From Bimuria novae-zelandiae CBS 107.79 (taxonomy: Eukaryota; Ascomycota; Dothideomycetes; Pleosporales; Didymosphaeriaceae): a stretch of DNA of 52,283 nt. Positions 44,657-52,283 of the stretch are shown here, one piece after another (position 1 is the first letter of the stretch; each line of letters begins with the position of its first letter). The DNA lies in assembly GCA_010015655.1 (NCBI GenBank), contig ML976674.1, positions 753,540 through 805,822 of the forward strand, given 5' to 3'. The notes below the pieces were generated by a model that had not been told where the DNA came from, did not search any database, and worked only from the letters and a program-made list of their open reading frames with translations. Made by a program: the position numbers and the translations under genes.

Positions 44657-45133
44657 TATTACAAGCTTAGGAAACCTAGATAGTCGTACTACTATAGATA
44701 AGGATAAATAGGGGGAGGTAGAGAAGGTTATACTATAACTAGCCCGCGAGGACTCGCGGGGTTGCTTATATTAGCTAGGGTTATATAACCCTAATCTAAC
44801 AATAGCTCTAGATTAAGGTGATCCGCCAAGAGCTTCGAACTATAGTAATCCGCCAAGGGGGCCGGATTACCTAGAAATAAAGGAAGAAATAGACTAGTAT
44901 ATAGCGTAGAAGATTCTCCTATATTGTTTCCTTCCTTATAGTTAACTTATATATCTTCTGTGCGAGTACATTCTCCTATATAAACTAATAGTTATCTTAC
45001 TTTATTATAAGATTAAATTATCTAGCCTAGCGCTAAGTGTCGCATTAACTTATACTACTAAATAATCCGTAAAGCACCACGATACCTTACCGCCCTAGCC
45101 TGAATCGGAACAAGGTGTGAGAGCCTCGTAACA
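44657..45133 (+). repeat. 3' LTR of the chromovirus
   Basis: 477 bp, begins TATTACAAG (from TGTTACGAG) and ends CTCGTAACA. The pattern is the mirror of the 5' LTR: its inner (left) part is RIP-mutated, its outer end keeps CA (CACCACG, GGAACAAGG). Confidence 0.95.
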
Positions 45134-46465
45134 TATCTTATGCTTAAGTAGCTTATTTTAAATAGATAAGTAATAAAGTAATCGGCGTAGCTTCTTAGTA
45201 TTATAACTACCCTAATCCTTATCTACTAATTATACTAGCCTATTTATCTTTCTCTAGTTATAATCGCTAAGTCCTAATAAGGAGCTATTACCTAAGTCCT
45301 AATTATAAGCGAACCTATTAAGGATAGGAGTAGAATTAGGTAGTAATATACTTATTACTTTAAATAAGCTAAGGATAGTTAATTCCTTAAAGGAGGCCTT
45401 CTATGCATTTTAAAATAAGGGGAAAAAGTTATCTTTAGTAATAAAAACTAGAGCCTAGCTTTTATAGAAGTGTTTTAAGAGCTCTGCTAAGTAGGCTATT
45501 AATAGAGGCTTAAATATTATAATATCGAGTGGCTAAAGCGTATAAGTTAAATAAGGTAGCAGGATAGCAAGGAGGATCCTATTTTAATTATAATAATTAA
45601 TAAAATCTATAGTAATATAGGATCTATAGCTATTTAGGACTAAGAGTTAGTATAATTATTAGGTCTTCTCTTTTATACAGCGATTAAACACTTGTTTAAG
45701 CTAGGCAAGACTAATATCGTTGTTTGTCTAGCTAGAGGATAATAAGGTAATAAAGACTTTATATTCTCCTGCCTTAATATCCTCTACCTAGGTTAATTAG
45801 ATGCCCTTGTTAGCAGCCTTATAGATAAGGCTTAGTAGCAGAGCTAATCTATTAGCGTAGATACATGCTAGGAGCGTAATCTATGCGCGATTGCTATCTT
45901 AAAGTAATACTTTAACCTCCTTATTCTCTTATATTTGTCTGCTGAATATCCTCTTTAATCTACTAATAATTCTAATTAGGAAGCCTTTTTTATCTATATT
46001 ATAGGTATAATAAGGATCTATCTTATATTAATTAATCTTGCCATGTAGAAAGTTAAAGTAGAGGCGATATTTATATTTTAAATTAGCTTTATAGCGATTG
46101 CTGTCTATGCTAACTGTCTATTAAGAGATAAGATAGGCACTGTATTAGTTAATAAAGCGAGTAACCTAGCTCTCGCTGACTAGTTCCTTTGCTATTATAG
46201 AGGCGAAATTCCGTATTATCTCCCTAGTAGGAGGTAGGTGTCTCTCTGTGAGTCCTTTAATATATTGTATAAGCTCCTCCTCTTGCTGTGGGGTAAGTTT
46301 TTGCTAGTTAGTGTTCTTAACCTGTGTAGGGCGCACTAGACCCTGATGCCTTCGGGTCAACGTAGATCGTACAACACCATACTTGGCAGCAATCTTTCTA
46401 TAGGAATATTCTTCTCCAGGTTCTAGCGATTCTAGCTCTGCAAGCGCGTCATTAATCGGAGCCAT
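45134..46465 (-). pseudogene. N-terminal half of the element C transposase
   Basis: On the minus strand an ATG at 46465 opens MAPINDALAELESLEPGEEY, then SYRKIAAKYGVVRSTLTRRH, a Psq/CENP-B-like helix-turn-helix nearly identical in layout to that of element A. The frame is open only to 46304; beyond that TAA/TAG codons appear every few residues. The coding sequence was later cut by the chromovirus at 45134/38006 and continues at 38006-37367. No product is possible. Confidence 0.8.
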
Positions 46466-46507
46466 GTTGGTGGAGTTATCGCGTGTTGAAGTTTGGGTAA
46501 TTTGATG

Positions 46508-46553
46508 AGGGTGGCGCATCACGCGAACCGGCGCATCACGCGCACGGACACGG
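46508..46553 (-). repeat. Right terminal inverted repeat of element C
   Basis: Inverse match to 37321-37366. The TA after it directly abuts the tip of element D. Confidence 0.92.
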
Positions 46554-47944
46554 TACCGTGCCTTGGCAGTCAGTGCACCACGTCAGTCAGTGCACCACCC
46601 CACCAAAATCGCTTAACCAGTAACATAAGGCTACTAAGCTACCTATAATTAATATTATTACAAAATTTTCTAGAGTTAAGGTCTCTTAGGCCTGTAGATA
46701 ATTACTAGCTACTTAGATTATTAATATCTACTTAGTATTCTAATTATTTAGCCACTGCGCGACTTTAAGACGGATATAATAAATAAGGCCTTTTTAATAT
46801 TTATGGCCTTACGCTAAGGCTATTTTTTCTTAATAAGCCTACTAAGAGGCTTTAAGGCTCTTTTATTACCCTTTTTAGATAATTTAATATAATTCTAGAG
46901 TTACCTTTATACCTTACGGGCCTATTACTTAAGGCGTTACTTTATAGCCTTATTAGCCCTTTGCTTTGCGCGTATATCTTTAGTAGTTACTTAAGTAATA
47001 CGCCTCTTCTAAAGTAGTCTTATTTTAAGCTACTAGCTAGCCTAACGGGCCTCTATTTACTTACTTTTTTAAAGCTATAGTTACTGCGCTTTAGCATCTT
47101 TTTTATATTAATAATTACGTGCCTGCTATACGCTATAAGGTAATAAGAAAATAGATCTCCCTTAATCTTTATAAGGCTAATTAAAAAGTAGAGGCTTGCC
47201 TTACTTTAAGCGTCTCTTTTAGATAGCTAGGGCTTTTTATAGGCCTTAATTTTTATGTTCTACGAGCTAAGCTTATATAAAGATTAAGTATACTATTTAT
47301 TTTAGCTTCTTAGCCTTATTATTACCCTTTATATTAATAGTAGCCTTTAGTAGCTAATTAATCTTTCTCTAATCTATTACGCTAAGTACTAAAGTTAAGC
47401 TCTTTTATAATTATTGCTTAGGAGGCTAAGCCTAATTAAATCTATTAAAAATAGTTATTAGATTTAGGAGAGAAATACTAGTAGCTTTAAAGGTCTAGAG
47501 GATTAATGGCTGCCTTATAGTATTAACCTAGGCCTTTTAGAATAAGCTAAAGAAGACTTTTTTAGCAATAGAGGCTATCCCTAAGCTATTTTATAGGAAG
47601 GCTAATAGCTTGTTTAAATACGCTATTAATAGAGGCTTAAAGACGCAGACATCAAGAGGCTGTAATATATAGATTAAATAAGGTAGATAGATAGCTAATA
47701 GGATCTTATTACAATCGCAATAGTTAATAAAATTTATAATAATATAAGAGCTATAACTATTAAGGATTAATAGTTAATATAATTATCTAGCTTTAGCCTT
47801 TATAAGGCGATTAAACACCTGTCGCAGCCATGCGAGACCTATTTAATTACTTAACTAATTAGATTTTAATACTATAATAAAGGCCTAATAGTGTTTAGGA
47901 TTAAGATCCTCGACCTAACTTAATTATATGTTTGTAGAGGTGGC

Positions 47945-48163
47945 CTAATAGATGAGAGTTGGGTCTAAGGCAGATCCGTCGGCGCATATACAGGTGATGA
48001 GCGATATCCACTCACGGCTGCCATCCTGGATAGCTTGCCTTACAGCCTTGCTCTCATACAGAGGCCTATTAAAGATCCTCTTTGAGCGGGAGGTGATGCC
48101 AAGTAGGATGCCTTTTTCGTCCATATTGTACGTATACTGAGGCTCAATTTGATACTGCTCCAT
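47945..48163 (-). pseudogene. Readable island of the element D transposase
   Basis: A 72-codon open stretch, MEQYQIEPQYTYNMDEKGIL then LGITSRSKRIFNRPLYES and DGSREWISLITC, the first catalytic-Asp block of DDE_1 (pogo-type) transposases. It matches the island of element A (6726-6870) nearly residue for residue. The flanks are RIP-mutated and full of stops. It is not an independent gene. Confidence 0.82.
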
Positions 48164-48297
48164 CTTTTGCTATAGAAGATCAAAAAAGAGTTTATACTTA
48201 GCTAGGGAATTAGCTTTATAGCAGTTGCTATTAATACTAGTTATCTATTAAGATATTAAGGATTTAGCGTTACGCCTGACGAAGCGATTAACCTATA

Positions 48298-48349
48298 ACG
48301 TGCACGGACAGCTCATGCCCGGAGACACCTCGTGCCCCGCCGAACACCA
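48298..48349 (+). repeat. Left terminal inverted repeat of element E
   Basis: Inverse match to 50355-50406; contains two diverged motif copies (13 of 17 positions identical) at a 17-bp period. Confidence 0.92.
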
Positions 48350-50354
48350 TATCCACCACTTCAAAAGTGAGGCTACTGAGCCACGTACAATAGCTATTAT
48401 CATGAGATTTTCTAGTGAAGCACTATATCGACTCTTGCGATTAATCTAAACTAATTATATTTACTTAGGAGCTTAATATTGCGGCCACATGATATAACTT
48501 TAGGTAGAGTAGTAAATAGCTTATCTTCAGCTTAAATATTAGCGTAAGTAGCGCTAGCGCGTTTCTAACGCTTATTACTTAATAAAATTACTTACAAGGC
48601 TAGTTACTTGCGTTTTTAAGCTTATTAAATAGCTTTTTTTTTATATTAAGCTTTAACTTTGCGCGCGCGTTTAGCTACTTTTTTAGCTTACTTAACCTCC
48701 CTTATCTTTTTAAGCCTCTACCTCTCCACACGCTTCTCTTTAAGCCTAATTTAACGCTATAGTTAAGCCTCTTCGCGCTACTTCTTAGCCTATACTTTTT
48801 AAAGTTTCTCCTTTGTCTTATCTCGCTCCCGTACTACTTCTTTAGCTCGAGCCTTACGTAGCTTGCAAGGAGACTAGTGGATAGCGTTACTGTAATATTC
48901 CTATTACTATTAAAGGTTAAGAGCTTTCCCCTTCTTCCTATGCTTCTTTTTATATTAAAGAGCCTCCTTTAAGCCCTTATTCTCATGCTTTAAAAGCTTA
49001 TTCTAAACAGAGAGATAGTAAACGCTTAAACGTAGCTTTCTTGCCTTATACTAATAGCTATTAGTAATAGTAGCTTAAACTAATCGATCTATCTTTCTCT
49101 AATTATAATTAGAGAGCCCTAATAATAAGCTTCTCTTAGCTTCTAGCGTGCTAGCAAATCTACGGAGGATAACGTTGGCATCTATAGGCCAGATCCTAGT
49201 AGCTTCGAAGGCCTTTAATATAAGGCTCTCCGTGAAGGAGGATATCCAGGTGCTCTAGAAGAGTAGGAAGAAGTCTCCTTTCTTAATTAGAATAAAACCT
49301 TAAGCCTTATAGAGATGGTTAGTAAGCTCGTTAAAGTAAGCTTAAGAGAGAGGCTTAAATAGTACTATGTTAAGCGGCTAGAGCGTATAAGTTAAATAGG
49401 GGGGAAGGATTATAAGGAGGATCCTGTGGCGATTATAGTAGTTAATAAACTCTACCGTAACATAAGATCTATAACTATTAAAGATAAGTAATTACTATCT
49501 CCCTAATCGCTACTTTATATAGCGATTAAATACCTGCTCTAGCTAAGCTAGGCCTATGTCGTTGTTTAACTAGCCTGTTAAAGATAATAAGACAAAGACC
49601 TTATATTCTCCTACCTTAATATCCTCTACCTAACTTAATTATATAGCTCCTTTTTTAGCTACGTAAATAAGGCTTAGAGGCAGCGAGCTCCTATTAGCGT
49701 AGTAGTAGGCTAGGAGTGTTAGGAACTTGCGTAATTTATCTTAAAGAAATACTTAAACCTCCTTCTTCTCTTATTAACGCCTGCTAAATATCCTCTTACT
49801 TTTACCTATTAAGCTAATTAAGAAGCCCTTCTTATCTATATTATATATATCTCGAGCCTTAAGGTGATATTTAGTGATCTTTTAATGCAGTAGCTCGAAA
49901 TAGAGACGGTATTTTAACTTAGAATTAGCTAGGTGGCGAACACGATCTATGGCGGTGGTCTACTTTAAGATTATATAAATCTAGTGTCTAGTAATAAAGC
50001 GAGAAACCTATCAATCGCTTAGCTACTAATAGGCTACTTTAGATAAGAAATTCCTGATTATCTCTCTTATAGGAGGAAGGCCTCTCTTTATAAGCTTTAT
50101 AATATATCGTATAAGCTCTAGCTCTTGTTATTAGTCGAGAGCTTGTTAATTTAAGTATTTATCCTCCTAAGACGCTATTACGCCTCTCTACCTTCGCCCT
50201 AACGTTAAGTAGTTAATCTTATATTTCTTAGTAACGTCCCTTAACGTAAAGTGTTCTCCTAGATTACGCGATTTTAAATTTTTAATTGCATCGTTAATAG
50301 GTGCTATGGCTGTAGCGTTATAGTCTGTTAAAGTTGTGGTGTTGAGACGCGGCT

Positions 50355-50406
50355 TGGTGTTCGGCGGGGCACGAGGTGTCTCCGGGCATGAGCTGTCCGT
50401 GCACGT
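50355..50406 (-). repeat. Right terminal inverted repeat of element E
   Basis: Inverse match to 48298-48349, followed by TA at 50407-50408. Confidence 0.92.
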
Positions 50407-50507
50407 TAATAGGCTAACCTCCTTTTTAGCAATAGTAAAGGCAAAGCTTTATATTATCTACTATATAGGTAGAAGGCCACGCTTAGTAAGGCGTTTAATA
50501 TAACGTA

Positions 50508-52283
50508 ATCCACCAGTGAGCTGCGTACACCAGTGAGCTGCGCACCCCACCAAAACGCGTTATAACGCGTCCACCTTTTCAACCATGGCTTAATAATAAT
50601 AAGCTTAATTACTATTAAAAGAAGGCAGACTTAGTCTTACTCTTATCTTAATTAAGTCTTATCCTTATTAGTTAATTCGCGCTATAGTAGTAGCCTATAA
50701 TATCTTTAAATTAACCCTCTAGTCGCGCCTCCGTGGTGTTTAAGCTAGAATTAAGATAACGTCTAACAAGCGCAAGCTATCGCCTCTTAAAGAGTAGTCT
50801 CTTATTCGCTAGATCCTAGACTTTAATAGACAAGGCTTTCTACCCTATATTATTAATGTGCGCTGAATGGCAGACGTCCTACTTTAAGCTCGAGGCCAGA
50901 TCCCGCCTTTATAGCCTATTAGCAAGAACTGGGTGTCACGCTTTATTAATAGCTAGGTAGAGCTTATAACTAAGTAAAATAAGAAGCTATATGCTTAGCG
51001 TATTCTCTATTAGGATCTAGTTAAGTTTAGAGCCTAGTTTAAGCTTATTAAGGACACGCGTTAGAAGTACGGCATAATAAATAAGGATATATATAATTTT
51101 AATAAGATAGGATTTATAATAGGGGTCGCTAGCACGTCTAAGGTTATTATAAGCTCTAACAGAGTTAGGCGAGCAATTACTATACAGCCTAACAATTGCG
51201 ACTAGGTTATAGTAATTAAATGTGTTAGCGCGTTAGGCTGGGCGCTCTCGCCATTTATTATACTATTTAGAAAGCTACACTAAGCTAGCTAGTATTAGCT
51301 TATCCTAGGCGATTAGAGGCTTGCAGTAAGCGATAATAGCTAGATAACTAACGAGCTTAGCCTAGAATAGTTTAAGCACTTTAACTATTAGACCGCGTTG
51401 CGCTTAGCTAGAGCCTATCGCCTGCTTATTCTAGACGGCTATAGTAGCTATACGACGCCTGAGTTTGATTAGTTCTATATAGAGAATAAGATTATTAGTC
51501 TCTATATGCTAGCTTATAGCTTACATCTGCTGTAGCCGCTAGATATTACTTACTACGCGCCGCTTAAAGCTACGTACAGACGCGAGGTGTCTAAGCTTGC
51601 GCGCAATTATATCTTTTACGTTAATAAGTAGAAATTTCTTAATATCTACACGCGTATTAGGGCTTTAGTCTTCTTAAAGTAGTTAATTAAGAGTAGCTTT
51701 TAAGTAGTAGGCCTTATCCTACACTATCCTAAGCGCGTCCTATCGTCGCTTACTATAGTCTAAACGCCGTCTCCCCTAAGGCAAGAAGCTAATAGTAAAA
51801 GGCGCTAGACTACTAAGACGCCTTATATAGTTACTTAGCTATAGTAGCAAGCCTAGCTACTGCGTAGCTTCCTTAGTCGTTAATTGCAGAGCCCTACATG
51901 TTAGGCTCTAAGTTAGCTTATAAAAGGATGTTAAATAGCAATGCACTCTGCGACAATCCTTACTAAGGAGAATACTAAGCTACGTTAGGCTAATTATCGC
52001 CAAGAGAAAAAGAGGCAATAGCGACGATAGTATATTACTATAGGAGGGACTCTCACAGGCTAGGAAGGTTAAAGGCTAGCTACAAAGGCAGAAATGAGGG
52101 CGCAGGTAGATGTCTAGAGCCAGGCATCTCAGAGCTATCAGCGAGCACCACTAACGTGCTCAAAGTGCCATGTGCAAGGCCACAATAAGACTTAGTGTAT
52201 AAGTAATTAGGAATATTTTGTACATATATTTATATAGGTTTAATTTAGTTGTTGTTTAGCTATCTGTTAAAAAGGCGCACGCG
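50508..52283 (+). mobile_element. Pogo/Fot1-like element 'F', right-truncated by window edge
   Basis: Starts after TA at 50506-50507 with CACCAGTGAGCTGCGTA (50511-50527) and its second copy CACCAGTGAGCTGCGCA (50528-50544), then CCCCACCAAAACGCG as in A2 and D. A plus-strand transposase starts near 50585 (ATGGCT) and is full of TAA/TAG. No right terminal repeat appears before 52283, so the element continues outside. The exact first base is uncertain by a few bases. Confidence 0.8.
50585..52200 (+). pseudogene. Element F transposase with C-terminal zinc knuckle, RIP-inactivated
   Basis: After the ATG the frame has many stops. Readable fragments include a DDE-type block near 51430 (LDGYSSYTTPEFD) and the leucine/proline-rich stretch before it. 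The end is preserved: 52145-52195 encodes RAPLTCSKCHVQGHNKT, a CCHC-type zinc knuckle seen at the C-terminus of some fungal pogo-like transposases. It cannot be translated as one product. Confidence 0.7.

Larger units (their letters stand above)
38007..45133 (+). mobile_element. Full-length Ty3/gypsy chromovirus, RIP-inactivated
   Basis: 7,127 bp, with two 477-bp LTRs (38007-38483 and 44657-45133), each ending in the inverted pair TGTTACGAG / CTCGTAACA (mutated in the inner copies), and a 5-bp target duplication TATCT at 38002-38006 and 45134-45138. A purine tract AAGAGGGAGGA (44643-44653) precedes the 3' LTR. The coding order is gag with zinc knuckle, protease, reverse transcriptase, RNase H, integrase, chromodomain, which defines chromoviruses. 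All frames are riddled with TAA/TAG. Confidence 0.95.
37321..46553 (-). mobile_element. Pogo-like element 'C', interrupted by a chromovirus
   Basis: The terminal inverted repeat (CCGTGTCCGTGCGCGTGATG, about 46 bp) is at 37321-37366 and 46508-46553, flanked by TA at 37319-37320 and 46554-46555. Inside is a 7,127-bp Ty3/gypsy element (38007-45133); without it and its 5-bp duplication C is about 2.1 kb, like B. Both ends keep two copies of the 17-bp unit CGCGTGATGCGCCGGTT. The interior is heavily RIP-mutated. Confidence 0.92.
48298..50406 (-). mobile_element. Pogo-like element 'E' nested in D, RIP-mutated
   Basis: 2,109 bp with a 52-bp terminal inverted repeat (ACGTGCACGGACAGCTCATG..., 48298-48349 and 50355-50406) and TA duplications at 48296-48297 and 50407-50408. 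The repeat holds GACAGCTCATGCCCGGA (48307-48323) followed by GACACCTCGTGCCCCGC (48324-48340). The transposase lies on the minus strand: near 50305 APINDAIKNLKSRNLGEHF is readable, like the start of the C transposase, with ATA in place of ATG. Confidence 0.9.
46556..50507 (-). mobile_element. Pogo-like element 'D', interrupted by E and cut by F
   Basis: Begins at 46556 right after the TA shared with element C (CCGTGCCTTGGCAGTCAGTG, closely similar to the A tip), with the repeated motif CAGTCAGTGCACCACGT (46567-46583) and CAGTCAGTGCACCAC (46584-46598). Element E is inserted at TA 48296-48297, and D resumes at 50409 until F begins at 50508. Its right end is therefore beyond F, outside the window. 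The minus-strand transposase island is annotated separately. Confidence 0.82.

Noticed and set aside
47952..48140. 62-codon plus-strand frame
   Set aside because: Antisense of the element D transposase island, which has the clear DDE_1 motif on the minus strand.

Overview
The window is nuclear DNA of a filamentous ascomycete (Pezizomycotina; a Dothideomycete is my guess, not proven). The evidence is short spliceosomal introns (46-201 bp) with CTAAC/CTGAC branch points, GC-rich housekeeping genes, and transposons carrying the fungal RIP (repeat-induced point mutation) signature: CpA/TpG almost fully converted to TpA, so that CAA/CAG codons became TAA/TAG.

Layout. 1-1.8 kb: a RIP-mutated Tc1/mariner element running off the left edge. 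2-6 kb: ELP3 (Elongator), a tiny three-exon gene for V-ATPase subunit f (YPR170W-B/RNASEK family), and SEC72 (ER translocon). 6.2-10.1 kb: a pogo/Fot1-like transposon (element A) with a second, less mutated one (element A2) inserted inside it, both with exact TA target duplications. 10.7-32.4 kb: a gene-rich stretch with PHO88/SND3, RAD16, an HPP membrane protein, the ABC-F ATPase ARB1, the GID ubiquitin-ligase subunit GID9/FYV10, a D-2-hydroxyacid dehydrogenase, a METTL27-like methyltransferase, a BTB protein, a 3' fragment of an alpha/beta hydrolase and a frame-broken F-box gene. 32.6-34.1 kb: a secreted GH26 beta-mannanase with a CBM35-like module. 34.45-52.28 kb: a gene-free, AT-rich transposon nest.

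The nest contains a pogo-like fragment (G), two copies of one pogo-like family (B and C), a full Ty3/gypsy chromovirus with 477-bp LTRs and a TATCT target duplication inserted in C, a further element (D) with E inserted in it, and F, which is inserted in D and runs off the right edge.

The housekeeping genes are independent rather than one pathway. Two of them, SEC72 and PHO88/SND3, both serve protein delivery to the ER; they are same-strand neighbours now separated by the 3.9-kb element A insertion. The most unusual observation is that the terminal inverted repeats of eight pogo-like elements, with different sequences, each contain a duplicated motif with a period of 17 bp (16-17 in one). Other points of interest are the mosaic and edge-sparing pattern of RIP, a possible antisense reading frame in the chromovirus, and the decayed F-box and hydrolase genes beside the nest.
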